Positions 32,804 to 41,152 of a stretch of 64,000 nucleotides of DNA are shown piece after piece (position 1 is the stretch's first letter; each line of letters opens with the position of its first letter). The position numbers were made by a program, and so were the translations under genes. The notes below the pieces were generated by a model, which saw only the letters and a program-made list of their open reading frames with translations, was not told the origin of the DNA and did not search any database. The DNA lies in NCBI RefSeq assembly GCF_001189535.1, contig NZ_CP012070.1:744001-808000 (forward strand), given 5' to 3'. The stretch comes from Arsenicicoccus sp. oral taxon 190. Lineage in GTDB: Bacteria > Actinomycetota > Actinomycetes > Actinomycetales > Dermatophilaceae.

Positions 32804-32909
32804 GGGCGCCAGCCTAGGTGGGGTTGCCGGGCGCGCACCTCCCCCCGCAGGGGGATCTGCAGGGGTCTGTCGGACAGGCGCCCTAGTCTGACCGCGTGAC
32901 CTCACCCCC

Positions 32910-35102
32910 GTGCCTGGGCCGTATGCCGCTCCCCCGCGGCTGCTGCGCGTCCTCGTGATGGGGATCCTGCTGATGGCCTGGCTGCTGGGGCTCGGGGCAC
33001 CGGCCGCCCGAGCCGCCGCACCGGGTGCACCGGCCGCCCGCGCGACGTCCGGCACGGCTCCGGTCGTGCTCGTGGGGGTCGGCGGGCTGACGGCGGAGGA
33101 CCTCGGCCCGGCCGCCACCCCGCACCTGTGGGGCCTGCTGCAGCGGGGCGCGTCGGCGTCCCTCGTGGTGCGCTCGGTGCACCTGTCGACCTGCCCGGTC
33201 GACGGGTGGTTGACGCTGGGCGCGGGCACCCGCGCGGCCCAGCCGGGGTCGCAGGCCTCCCCGCCGTGCCCGCCGCTGCCTCCCGTCTCGGGAGCGCAGG
33301 TGCCGGGCTGGTCGGACTACCTCGCGGCGGCGCGAGCCACCAAGCAGGACGCACGGCTGGGGTCGTTGGCCCAGGCGCTGACCGCCGGTGGCGACTGCGT
33401 CACGGCGCTCGGGCCGGGCGCGGGGATCGCCGCGGCCGACCCGCAGGGGCGCGTGGCTCGGTGGCGGCCGCTGCAGCCCGGCACGCTGCGGCAGGACCTC
33501 GCGGGGTGCCCGGTCACGCTCGTCGACCCCGGCGGCGTGAGCGTGGACCGCGGGGACCGGGCCGCTCAGGTGCGGGCGCTGGACGCCCAGGTCGGGGCGG
33601 TGCTGGCGGCGACGCCGACCGGCGCCACGGTGATCGTCGCGGCGCTGGCCGACGACGGGCCCACCGCCCGGCTGCACCCGGTCGTGGTCGCCGGTCGCGG
33701 GTCCGGGACGCTCGCGTCGAGCTCCACCCGGCAGGACGGCTACGTGCTGCTCACCGACCTCGCCCCCACGATCGCGGCCTGGGCCGGGGCGCGGCCCGAC
33801 CCGTCCTGGCGCGGCGCCACCTTGACGGTCCATCCGGCGGGGGACGCCGCCGCGCGGGCGCAGGCGATGCGCGACGACGCGGCGGCGGCCGACCTGGTCC
33901 AGCCCGTCGCGCTCGGGTTCTGGCCGACCTGGGCCCTGCTCCAGCTGCTGGGATGCCTGGCGGCATGGCTGCTCGCGCGCCGCGGCCGCGCCGAGGCCGT
34001 CGGGCTGCTGCGCCGTGGCCTGGTGGCGATGACGTGCGTGCCCGCCGCGACCTACCTCGCCGGCCTCGTGCCGTGGTGGCGCTCCCCGGCGCCCGTGCCC
34101 ACCCTGTGGCTCGTCATCTACCTGCTGGCCGCCCCGCTCGCCGCGGTGGCTCTCCTCGGGCCGTGGCGACGTCACCCGCTGGGGCCACCGGCCGCGGTCG
34201 CCGCGCTGACGACGCTGGTCGTCGGGGGTGACGCCGTCACCGGCTCCCACCTCACGCAGGCGACGCTGCTGGGCGAGCAGCCCACCATCGGCGGCCGGTT
34301 CTACGGCCTCGGCAACGTCGCGTTCTCGCTGCTGGCGACGTCGGTGCTGCTGCTCATGGTCGGGATCGCCACGGTCGGCCGGCGCCGGGGACGCCCCCGG
34401 GCCGGCGCCCTGCTCGCGCTGGCGGTCGGGCTGGCCGCCGTCGTGGTCGACGGCGCCCCGCAGTGGGGCGCCGACCTCGGCGGCCCCATCGCCCTGCTCC
34501 CCGCCGTGGCCCTGCTGTCCATCGTGGCGCTCGGCGCCCGCGTCACGTGGCTGCGCGTGCTGGTGCTGGGCGTGGTGACGGTGACCCTCGTGACCGCCCT
34601 GGCGGTCCTGGACTACCTGCGGCCCGCGTCGTCGCGCTCGCACCTCGGGAGGTTCGTGCAGACGGCGCTCGACGGGGGCGCCACCGACGTCGTGCTGCGC
34701 AAGGCCCAGCAGAACCTCGACATGCTGCTCACCGCCCCCCTGGCGTTCCTCGTGCCGGTGGCGCTGGTGGCCGCCGCGTGGGCGGTGGCGCGGCCCGACT
34801 CGTGGCTCGGGAGGCCGTTGCGCCCGGCATACGAGCGGGTGCCGTTGCTGCGAGCCGGGCTCGCGGCGGTGCTGGTGATGTGGCTGATCGGCTTCGCCAC
34901 CAACGACTCCGGCGTCGCGATCCCGGCCGTCGGGGGGATGCTGGTGGTGCCGCTGCTCGTCGCGCTGGTGCTGCACGAGCGCGGCGACCGAGCCGGTCAG
35001 GCGGGGTCGGTCGCCTCGTCCGGCGAGCGCGACTCCGGCGGGCGCGACTCAGCCGAGGGTGACTCCGCCGAGCGTGACTCCGCCGGGAGCAGCAGGGCGT
35101 AG
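32910..35102 (+). CDS. Large integral membrane protein with extracytoplasmic phosphatase-like domain, function unknown
   Basis: 730 residues: signal or anchor helix (15-40), an extracellular domain to about residue 340 with features of the alkaline-phosphatase superfamily fold (VVLVGVGGLTAEDL, LLTDLAPTIAAW), then about 10-12 membrane helices. The tail (residues 700-730) is a 5-residue repeat (RDSAE/GDSAE). The start is uncertain: GTG 32910 is the in-frame candidate, but the only leaderless -10 (TAGTCT, 32884-32889) points to GTG 32896, which is out of frame by one base across the C5 run 32905-32909. The 3' end overlaps the convergent ArsR gene by 106 bp. Confidence 0.7.
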   Translation: MPGPYAAPPRLLRVLVMGILLMAWLLGLGAPAARAAAPGAPAARATSGTAPVVLVGVGGLTAEDLGPAATPHLWGLLQRGASASLVVRSVHLSTCPVDGWLTLGAGTRAAQPGSQASPPCPPLPPVSGAQVPGWSDYLAAARATKQDARLGSLAQALTAGGDCVTALGPGAGIAAADPQGRVARWRPLQPGTLRQDLAGCPVTLVDPGGVSVDRGDRAAQVRALDAQVGAVLAATPTGATVIVAALADDGPTARLHPVVVAGRGSGTLASSSTRQDGYVLLTDLAPTIAAWAGARPDPSWRGATLTVHPAGDAAARAQAMRDDAAAADLVQPVALGFWPTWALLQLLGCLAAWLLARRGRAEAVGLLRRGLVAMTCVPAATYLAGLVPWWRSPAPVPTLWLVIYLLAAPLAAVALLGPWRRHPLGPPAAVAALTTLVVGGDAVTGSHLTQATLLGEQPTIGGRFYGLGNVAFSLLATSVLLLMVGIATVGRRRGRPRAGALLALAVGLAAVVVDGAPQWGADLGGPIALLPAVALLSIVALGARVTWLRVLVLGVVTVTLVTALAVLDYLRPASSRSHLGRFVQTALDGGATDVVLRKAQQNLDMLLTAPLAFLVPVALVAAAWAVARPDSWLGRPLRPAYERVPLLRAGLAAVLVMWLIGFATNDSGVAIPAVGGMLVVPLLVALVLHERGDRAGQAGSVASSGERDSGGRDSAEGDSAERDSAGSSRA

Positions 35103-35635
35103 ACGTCCCAGGGCCTCGCGTCCTCGGGGTGGGCCTGCCGGGTCCGCCCGGACGCGGCACCGTAGTCCCGCAGCAGGCTCTCCAGCCGCCGCTGCAGCTC
35201 GAGGTACTCGTCGTCGGTCAGCCACAGGCGGTCGCGCGAGGACCTGCCGGAGCCTCCGCCGGCCACGGACTCCGAGAGCCGGTCCAGGCCGGCGGACAGG
35301 TCTCCGAGCCACGCGTCCAGCAACGTGCGACTGTCCCCCGGGCCCACCAGCCGGTGCGCCTCCGGCGTCACCGACAGCGAGCCGGCCGCCGCCCGCCACG
35401 GCCGCTCCCGGCCGTCGCCGGACGGCTCGTCCCGGGTCACGATCCCCCAGCCGGCCAGCGCCCGCAGGTGATAGCTCGTCGCCGAGGGGGTGAGGCCGAC
35501 CAGGCGGGAGGCCTCGGTGGCCGTCAGGACCTCGCCGGCGTAGAGCTCGTCGATGAGCCGCTGCCGGGCCGGGTGGGCGAGCGCGCGCAGGGCCCGGGGA
35601 TCCGAGATGCGCAGCTCCGTCGTGGGGTGGGGCAC
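34997..35635 (-). CDS. ArsR-family winged-helix regulator
   Basis: 212 residues. The helix-turn-helix domain (about 10-90) reads ALAHPARQRLIDELYAGE, LTATEASRLVGLTPSATSYHLRAL, the helix_turn_helix_5 subtype common beside MFS drug transporters. No metal-binding Cys cluster is visible, so it is not a classical arsenic sensor. GTG 35635 has TAGGCT 6 nt upstream. It is divergent from the MFS gene, which it probably represses. The C-terminal AESRS repeats are the antisense copy of the membrane protein's tail repeats. Confidence 0.83.
   Translation of the reverse strand: MPHPTTELRISDPRALRALAHPARQRLIDELYAGEVLTATEASRLVGLTPSATSYHLRALAGWGIVTRDEPSGDGRERPWRAAAGSLSVTPEAHRLVGPGDSRTLLDAWLGDLSAGLDRLSESVAGGGSGRSSRDRLWLTDDEYLELQRRLESLLRDYGAASGRTRQAHPEDARPWDVYALLLPAESRSAESPSAESRPPESRSPDEATDPA
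35025..35084. repeat. 15-bp tandem repeat coding on both strands
   Basis: Four consecutive 15-bp units (35025, 35040, 35055, 35070) of the form GAGCGTGACTCCGCC. They encode RDSAE-like pentapeptides in the plus-strand membrane protein and AESRS-like pentapeptides in the minus-strand ArsR protein, in the 106 bp where the two genes overlap tail to tail. Because the unit is a multiple of three, copy-number change keeps both frames. Confidence 0.85.
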
Positions 35636-35684
35636 CTGCTGAGCCTAGTTGCCCCTCGACTCGTGAAGCACTACCTTCATAACT

Positions 35685-35714
35685 GTGAAAGAGTCCCTTC
35701 AGAGTCATCTATAG
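35685..35714 (+). other. In-frame 9-codon start segment ending in TAG before the MFS gene
   Basis: GTG 35685 opens a frame that is the same as the MFS frame but ends at TAG 35712-35714 after nine codons. The codons after the TAG continue as conserved-looking MFS N-terminal sequence (RPRDPRILLVAGAASQVGDA). Either the TAG is a mutation or read error in the true start region, or a non-canonical CTG at 35718 is used. Sequence around 35675-35690 (CTTCATAACTGTGAAAG) also looks like an ArsR operator. Confidence 0.45.
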
Positions 35715-35768
35715 GCGCTGCGCCCCCGCGACCCCCGGATCCTGCTGGTCGCGGGCGCCGCATCGCAG

Positions 35769-36803
35769 GTGGGCGACGCCATGGCGCTGGTCACGCTCAT
35801 GCTGCGCACCCACGACTCCACCACCAGCCCCTACGCGATCTCGGGCCTGCTCGCGTGCTTCGCCCTGCCGCTGGTGCTGACGATGGGCCTCGTCGGGTCG
35901 GTCGCCGACCGCGCCGACTCGCGGACGGTGCTCCTGGTCGGCAGCCTCGTGCAGGCCGCGGCCGCGGCGGCACTGGCCTTCACCCACGACTACGCCACCA
36001 CCCTGGCGCTCGTCGCACTGCTGCAGACGGCCTTCGCCTTCACCACCCCGGTCTGGGCGAGCCTGCTGCCGCTCGTCGCCGGCACCGCGCACACCGGTGC
36101 GCTGGTCTCGCTGCGGCAGGGACTGCGCACCGCGGCCGACCCGGTCGGCGCCGCGCTCGGCGGGGTCCTCGTGCAGCACCACGGCGCCGACCAGGCGCTG
36201 CTGGCGGACGCCGCCAGCTTCCTCGCCCTGACGCTCGCGGCCCTGACCGTGCGGGTGCGGCGGCGGCGCGCCGCCGAGCCCACGCCCCTGAGCCTGTCGC
36301 CCGGCCCCGCCGTCGCGATCCTGCGCCGGCACGCCACGGTCGGGGTGCTGCTCGCCGCCGTCCTGCCCTTCATCCTCGCCATCGAGGCGGTCAACGCGGT
36401 CGAGGTCTACGTGCTGCGGGACGTGCTGCACGCGAGCCCGGCCGACTACGGCTGGGCCGAGGCCGCGGCGGGCGCCAGCGCGACCCTGGGGGTGCTGCTC
36501 GCCGGGGTCGTGCGCTCCACGGATCGGCGAGCGCAGGTCATGCTGACGTCCCTGCTCGGCGTCCTCAACGCGCTGCTCTTCGCGATCCTGCTGACCGAGA
36601 TCCCCGGGGAGCAGCAGGGTCGGGTGCTCGCCGCCGTGGAGGGCGCGGCGCGCTCCTGCACGTTGGTGGCGCTGACGCTGGGCGGCACCCTCAACCTGGT
36701 CTTCGGCCCGCAGGGGTCCTACCTGGTCATCGGCGCAGTCGGGCTGACCATCGGGACGCTGGGCACGCTGGGCTATCGCCGGGTCCGGACGCGGGCGGCG
36801 TGA
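35769..36803 (+). CDS. MFS transporter, N-terminus uncertain
   Basis: At least 344 residues with about 11 membrane helices; loop sequences such as GSVADRADSRTVLL carry the MFS motif A (G-x3-D-R-x2-R). GTG 35769 is the first standard start in frame, but it falls inside what should be helix 1: the codons from 35718 on already read LVAGAASQVGDAMALVTL. The gene therefore probably begins upstream, either at CTG 35718 or through the TAG at 35712. It is divergent from the ArsR gene and is likely its target. Substrate unknown; drug efflux is typical for this group. Confidence 0.78.
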   Translation: MGDAMALVTLMLRTHDSTTSPYAISGLLACFALPLVLTMGLVGSVADRADSRTVLLVGSLVQAAAAAALAFTHDYATTLALVALLQTAFAFTTPVWASLLPLVAGTAHTGALVSLRQGLRTAADPVGAALGGVLVQHHGADQALLADAASFLALTLAALTVRVRRRRAAEPTPLSLSPGPAVAILRRHATVGVLLAAVLPFILAIEAVNAVEVYVLRDVLHASPADYGWAEAAAGASATLGVLLAGVVRSTDRRAQVMLTSLLGVLNALLFAILLTEIPGEQQGRVLAAVEGAARSCTLVALTLGGTLNLVFGPQGSYLVIGAVGLTIGTLGTLGYRRVRTRAA

Positions 36804-37544
36804 TCAGCGGCCGAGGCGGCGGCGCAGCCGGCGGACGGCGAGCGCCCGCAGCACGTCCTTGTACTGGTCGGCCCGGTGCAGCTGGCCGCGCCAGTCGGCG
36901 CCGGACACGCGGTGGTGCAGCTCGCACGGCACCTCGACCACCCGGAGCCCGGCGTCGAGGACGTCGATCGTCATGGCGGTCTCGACGCCCCAGCCGCGGG
37001 CGAGCGGGCTCGCGCCCTCGAACGCCTCCCGGGTCAGGCAGCGCATCCCCGACAGCGGCTGGGTGGCGGTCCACCCCGTCAGCTCCTCGATCCCCTCCCG
37101 CGCCAGCCGCACGACCATGCCCCGGCCGCCGCCGGCGGTGCGCTGCGCGGGCAAGACGGCGACGGACATGTCCGCGTCGCCGGCGGCGACCGGGTCCACG
37201 AGCACGCCGACGGCCGCGGCGGAGGACTCCAGGTCCGCGTCCACGAAGAGCAGCAGCCGGCGCAGGTCCCCCGCCCGCCCCTCCTGGGCGTCACGGCGCG
37301 CGACGACGGCGGCGCCCGTCTCCAGGGCGGCCGCCTTGCCGCGGTTGCGGGCGTGGCGGGCCACCATCGCTCCGGCGTCGCGCGCGACGGTCTGGGTGTC
37401 GTCGTGCGACCCGTCGTCGACGACCACCACCAGGTCGACGCGCGGCAGGTCGGCCACGGCGCTGATCGTGGCGGCGATGCGGTCGGCCTCGTCCTTGGCC
37501 GGTATGACGACCCCGACCGCCCGGTCGTCGGCGCTGCTCGCCAT
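36804..37544 (-). CDS. Family 2 glycosyltransferase (GT-A fold)
   Basis: 246 residues. Nucleotide-sugar site VGVVIPAKDEADRIAATI, then VVVDDGSHDDT and the metal-binding DxD in LLFVDADLES. The C-terminal PLSGMRCLTREAFEG and GWGVETAMTIDVL resemble dolichyl-phosphate-mannose and glucosyl-phosphoglycerate synthases, so the donor is probably a nucleotide hexose. There are no membrane helices. It starts 8 bp after the stop of the DUF5926 gene (operon) and its stop abuts the convergent MFS stop. Confidence 0.82.
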   Translation of the reverse strand: MASSADDRAVGVVIPAKDEADRIAATISAVADLPRVDLVVVVDDGSHDDTQTVARDAGAMVARHARNRGKAAALETGAAVVARRDAQEGRAGDLRRLLLFVDADLESSAAAVGVLVDPVAAGDADMSVAVLPAQRTAGGGRGMVVRLAREGIEELTGWTATQPLSGMRCLTREAFEGASPLARGWGVETAMTIDVLDAGLRVVEVPCELHHRVSGADWRGQLHRADQYKDVLRALAVRRLRRRLGR

Positions 37545-37552
37545 GAGCTGCC

Positions 37553-38416
37553 TCAGCGCAGGGTGATCTGGCGGCTGAGCAGGCCCGACCGGGCCCGGCG
37601 TTCGTCGGTGGTCAGCGGCTCGGCCGCGGCCAGCGCCCCGGCGTAGCGCCGCTGCATGTCCTGCACCGCGTCGGCCCAGGAGCTCGGCTCCGCCTCGGGG
37701 TCGACCTCCCACACCGGGATGAGCAGCCCGCACGCCCGGAAGGCGCCGAGCAGCCGGTGCCCCTCGGTGAGCGCGCTCTCGCCGCGGGCGTGGAGCCGGG
37801 CGAGCGCGTCGGTGGCGGCGTCCTCGTCGTCCGGCAGGACCTGGCGCACGTAGGCGCGCTCACCGATCAGGCACCAGTAGGCCGAGGTCACGCCGTCGAG
37901 CTTGACGGTGGGGATCGCGCTCTCGTTGGCCCGGTCCAGGGACGCCTTGCCCTCCTCGTCGAGGTCCTCCTGCGCGACCCAGAAGTCGAAGCCCTCGTGG
38001 ACCTGCAGGTCCAGCGGCGCGGTGGTGTCGAGCAGGTCCTGCAGCCGGGGGGTCTCGGCGGTGGCGAGCGGCAGCGCGACGACCGGGTTGCCGGGCTCGG
38101 TGGTGGTGGCGGCGAGCAGCACCTGGGCCAGGTCCCGGCTCGCGTCGCTGCTGGCCGAGCCGGACTGCAGCCCCACGAGCACCTCGCCGTCGGCGCGGCG
38201 CAGGCCCGGCCACGCCATCGGCAGCACGGTGCACACCGTCGCGGTGCTCACCTCGCCCGCCGGCTCGCGCAGCCGCAGCGTCGCGGTGGCCGCGGGCACG
38301 ATCTCCCGCATCGCGACCAGGTCCGTCTCGCCCTCGATCCCCTCGAAGGGGCGCCGGACGAACGGCGCGGGACGGGACTTCTTGGTGTCGCCCTTGCGAC
38401 GCGATGCCTTACCCAT
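37553..38416 (-). CDS. DUF5926 family protein
   Basis: 287 residues, opening MGKASRRKGDTKKS and APFVRRPFEGIEGETDLVAMREIVPAATA, which I recognise as the actinobacterial DUF5926 family. No enzyme motif is evident. The basic N-terminus suggests nucleic-acid or ribosome contact, but that is speculation. TAGGGT 7 nt before ATG 38416 predicts a leaderless mRNA. It is the first gene of a two-gene operon with the glycosyltransferase. Confidence 0.78.
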   Translation of the reverse strand: MGKASRRKGDTKKSRPAPFVRRPFEGIEGETDLVAMREIVPAATATLRLREPAGEVSTATVCTVLPMAWPGLRRADGEVLVGLQSGSASSDASRDLAQVLLAATTTEPGNPVVALPLATAETPRLQDLLDTTAPLDLQVHEGFDFWVAQEDLDEEGKASLDRANESAIPTVKLDGVTSAYWCLIGERAYVRQVLPDDEDAATDALARLHARGESALTEGHRLLGAFRACGLLIPVWEVDPEAEPSSWADAVQDMQRRYAGALAAAEPLTTDERRARSGLLSRQITLR

Positions 38417-38456
38417 GCCCGCAACCCTATCCGCTGCCCACCGGACGCCCGCGGGC

Positions 38457-38891
38457 TCAGCGGGTGCGCCGCCGCGAGGGGCCGCCGAGGGAGGCCCACA
38501 CCACCTGCCCCGCAGGCTGGTCCAGCACCCCCCACTCGTGGGCGTACGCCCGCACGATGCGCAGGCCGCGCCCCCGGGTCTGCCACGGCGAGGCGGGCAG
38601 CGGCTGGGGCCGGGTGTCGGCGCCGCCGTCGGTGACGTCAACCTCGACGATCCCCTTGCGCAGCGTCCAGTGCACCTTCACGGTGTCACCGGAGAGGGGT
38701 ACCGCGTGCGTCACGGCGTTGGCGACGAGCTCGGACAGCACCTGCACCGCCTCGTCGACCGTCCTGTCCGAGACCTGCTGGCCCGCGAGGCTCGACCGGA
38801 GCTCCTCCCGGGCGAGGGCGGCGGAGGCGACGTCCCACGGCAACGACCGGGTCTCGTCGACCTCGTCCAGGTTGCGGACACGAGGTGGCAT
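38457..38891 (-). CDS. RsbW/SpoIIAB-like anti-sigma ATP-binding kinase
   Basis: 144 residues with a HATPase_c_2 domain: N box VLSELVANAVTHA (about 68), G1 region VDVTDGGADTRP, and G2 region RGRGLRIVRAYAHEWGV. Such kinases bind sigma factors or phosphorylate anti-sigma antagonists in the general stress response. A strong AGGAGA site precedes ATG 38891. No STAS antagonist or sigma gene is adjacent, so it is probably an orphan. A DUF2382 stress gene lies divergently. Confidence 0.87.
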   Translation of the reverse strand: MPPRVRNLDEVDETRSLPWDVASAALAREELRSSLAGQQVSDRTVDEAVQVLSELVANAVTHAVPLSGDTVKVHWTLRKGIVEVDVTDGGADTRPQPLPASPWQTRGRGLRIVRAYAHEWGVLDQPAGQVVWASLGGPSRRRTR

Positions 38892-39135
38892 CGGCTCTCC
38901 TTGGGTCGGGGCGGCACGGACCACCCAGGCGTATGGCGCACGGCGCCGCCGCCCGACCGGGACGGCCCGTCGACGTGCCTGCTCGCCGGATACCCCAGCC
39001 CCGGGGCGGGGAGTCCCGAATCCGCCCGTCGATCTGGCGGGGCGGCCGGACGTCCTCGCCGCAGGGGCGCATACCGGCACGCGGCCGCGGGTACTCACCG
39101 GAGCAAGCGAATCCTCTGCAGCAAGGGAGCCAGCG

Positions 39136-39681
39136 ATGCGTGACCACACCACGGCACAGGACGACCGGGAGCCCGGGACGGCACACCTCGGCCGACGGGG
39201 CGAGGAGGGCGGCACCGTCACCCGCCACGAGGAGCAGCTCTGGGTCGAGACCCGGCCCGTGATCAGCGGCGGCGTCCGGCTGTCCAAGCGGGTCGTCACC
39301 GAGGAGCGCACCGTGACCGTGCGGCGCGAGGAGCTGGTCGTCGAGGAGCTCGGCCCGGACGAGCTCGCCGCCGGCGGCACCGACCAGGGCAACCCCGCCA
39401 AGGACGCCGCGCTCGACGCGAGCCTGCCCCACCGCCCCCGCGGCGGCAGCGACAACGGGGCCGGCGGCAGCGACAGTGACAGGGACAGTGATAACGGGAT
39501 CGAGATCATCCTCCACGAGGAGCGGATCGTCACCCAGGTGGTGCCGATCGAGCGGGTCCGCGTGCACGTCGACCGAGTCACGCGCCACGAGGTGGTCGAG
39601 GCCGACCTCGCCAAGGAGGTCGTCACGGTCGAGCAGACCGGGCCGGACGACGTGGACTCCGAGGACGTGGGCCACGCCTGA
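39136..39681 (+). CDS. DUF2382 (YsnF/AvaK) domain stress protein
   Basis: 181 residues made of two related DUF2382 units joined by a Gly/Ser/Asp linker: RHEEQLWVETRPVISGGVRLSK with EERTVTVRREELVVEE, and HEERIVTQVVPIERVRVHV with LAKEVVTVEQ. The family is linked to general stress response, often beside PRC-barrel proteins. An AGGGAG site precedes ATG 39136. The divergent RsbW-like kinase gene supports a stress connection. Confidence 0.83.
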   Translation: MRDHTTAQDDREPGTAHLGRRGEEGGTVTRHEEQLWVETRPVISGGVRLSKRVVTEERTVTVRREELVVEELGPDELAAGGTDQGNPAKDAALDASLPHRPRGGSDNGAGGSDSDRDSDNGIEIILHEERIVTQVVPIERVRVHVDRVTRHEVVEADLAKEVVTVEQTGPDDVDSEDVGHA

Positions 39682-39688
39682 TCGTCAC

Positions 39689-39727
39689 GCCTCTTCCCGG
39701 CGCCTCTTCCCGGCGCCTCTTCCCGGC
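39689..39727. repeat. 13-bp tandem repeat after the DUF2382 gene
   Basis: GCCTCTTCCCGGC is repeated exactly three times (39689, 39702, 39715) and a degenerate fourth copy follows. It begins 8 bp after the stop codon. An 11-base C run lies farther on at 39802-39812. Neither has an obvious function; both are places where the sequence could be miscounted. Confidence 0.85.
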
Positions 39728-39868
39728 GCCATTTCCCCGCGCCTCGTCCGCATCCCTTGACGCCGCCGGGCGCTCACCGCAGACTCGTCGCCACCGGGTA
39801 GCCCCCCCCCCCGACGGCGGGGGACGCCATACGGCCCGGACGTCTCGACGACTCGAGGGAGCCCCCTG

Positions 39869-41059
39869 ATGAAGCCCACAAGGATGTGGTCCGCGGTCGC
39901 TGCCGCCACCCTGATCGGCAGTCTCGCCGCCGGCCCCGCGCTCGCGGCCCACCCCCAGGCCGCCGCTCCAGCGGCCGCCAGGTCCGCCCAGCTGGTGCGG
40001 GCCGACGACGCCAAGGCCCAGGCCCTGCTCGCGCGGCTGCGCGCGACGATCACCCCCGAGCGGCTGGCCCGTAGCCGCGAGCTCGCGCAGCGCCACGGCC
40101 TCACGCGCGAGGCCATCAACCCGGGCGACTACCAGTGCGGCCCGACCGTCTTCCGCGACTGGATCCGGCAGTCCACGGCCGACTTCACCAGCGTCGACTG
40201 GATGATCCTCGACAACTACGGGGTGCTCGACTACGCCGCCTACGACGCGATGCTCTTCGGCTCGTCCAGCGACCCGGCCTACCGCCTCGGCGCGCACGCC
40301 GGGGTGCTCGACAAGACCTTCCGCAAGCTCCGCGGCTTCTGGGACATCCGCAGCGACGACATCGACCTGATGGCGATGCACGGGTCGATGGTCCTGGACC
40401 CGGTCCGGGTGTCGCGGGTGCTGCAGGTGGCCTTCGGCGTCCCCAAGGCCCAGGCGGACTCCCTGGCCCCCGCCCTCGTGGACTACCTGAGCGACCCGAA
40501 GTTCCAGGGCGGCAACCACCCGATCTTCACGCTCAACGCGTTCGCGTTCACCGCCTTCGGGCGCGAGGTCGTGCCGGGCATCATCCCCGGCGACCGGATC
40601 ATCATGGGCGACGGCATCCTGCGCGCCTACGACGAGCTGGGCTTCGGCGACGTCGCCCCGCAGGCGATCCTGGCGCACGAGTTCGGCCACCACGTGCAGT
40701 TCGAGATCGGGATGATCACCCCCGACACGATCGACGCCCCCGAGACCACGCGCCGCACCGAGCTGCACGCCGACGCGTCCGCCGCCTACTTCCTGTCCCA
40801 CCCCCGGGGCCTGTCGATGCAGTGGAAGCGGGTCAAGCAGTTCCTCTCCGTCTTCTACACGATCGGCGACTGCAGCTTCACCAGCCCCGGCCACCACGGC
40901 ACCCCCAACCAGCGGATGCGGGCGGCCGAGTGGGCCTACCAGCTGCAGGAGAGCACGCGGCCCAAGAGCCTGATCTACAGCACGCGGGAGTTCCAGCGCC
41001 GCTTCGACGCGCAGCTGCCGATCATCGTCGCGCCCGACAAGGTCACCGCGGCGGCCTGA
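39869..41059 (+). CDS. Secreted neutral zinc metallopeptidase
   Basis: 396 residues with a signal peptide ending in AGPALA (about residue 26). The zinc site is ILAHEFGHHVQFE (about residue 270), with a likely third ligand in RRTELHADASAAYFLSH downstream. This matches the neutral zinc metallopeptidase (YpfJ-like) pattern. The mature enzyme would act outside the membrane. A GAGGGAG site precedes ATG 39869. The word GCCATACGG lies 40 bp upstream. Confidence 0.85.
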   Translation: MKPTRMWSAVAAATLIGSLAAGPALAAHPQAAAPAAARSAQLVRADDAKAQALLARLRATITPERLARSRELAQRHGLTREAINPGDYQCGPTVFRDWIRQSTADFTSVDWMILDNYGVLDYAAYDAMLFGSSSDPAYRLGAHAGVLDKTFRKLRGFWDIRSDDIDLMAMHGSMVLDPVRVSRVLQVAFGVPKAQADSLAPALVDYLSDPKFQGGNHPIFTLNAFAFTAFGREVVPGIIPGDRIIMGDGILRAYDELGFGDVAPQAILAHEFGHHVQFEIGMITPDTIDAPETTRRTELHADASAAYFLSHPRGLSMQWKRVKQFLSVFYTIGDCSFTSPGHHGTPNQRMRAAEWAYQLQESTRPKSLIYSTREFQRRFDAQLPIIVAPDKVTAAA

Positions 41060-41069
41060 CCGGCCAGGA

Positions 41070-41130
41070 CCGTATGCCGTGAGCCCCCGGCCCCGCCACG
41101 CGGCGGGGCCGGGGGCTCCGCGGCATACGG
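41070..41130. terminator. Long bipartite hairpin with GTATGCCG arms (bidirectional terminator)
   Basis: Outer stem CCGTATGCCG (41070-41079) with CGGCATACGG (41121-41130), inner 16-bp stem AGCCCCCGGCCCCGCC (41082-41097) with its exact complement (41102-41117), and a 4-nt loop. It lies between two converging genes (stops at 41059 and 41153), so it can end both transcripts. The outer arms are the over-represented word of this window. Confidence 0.85.
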
Positions 41131-41152
41131 CTCGCGCCGGCGGCGGGACGGG

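Noticed and set aside
39802..39812. Eleven-base C run as a phase-variation switch
   Set aside because: It lies 57 bp before the start of the peptidase gene and outside any frame or promoter spacer I can identify, so no switching effect is supported.
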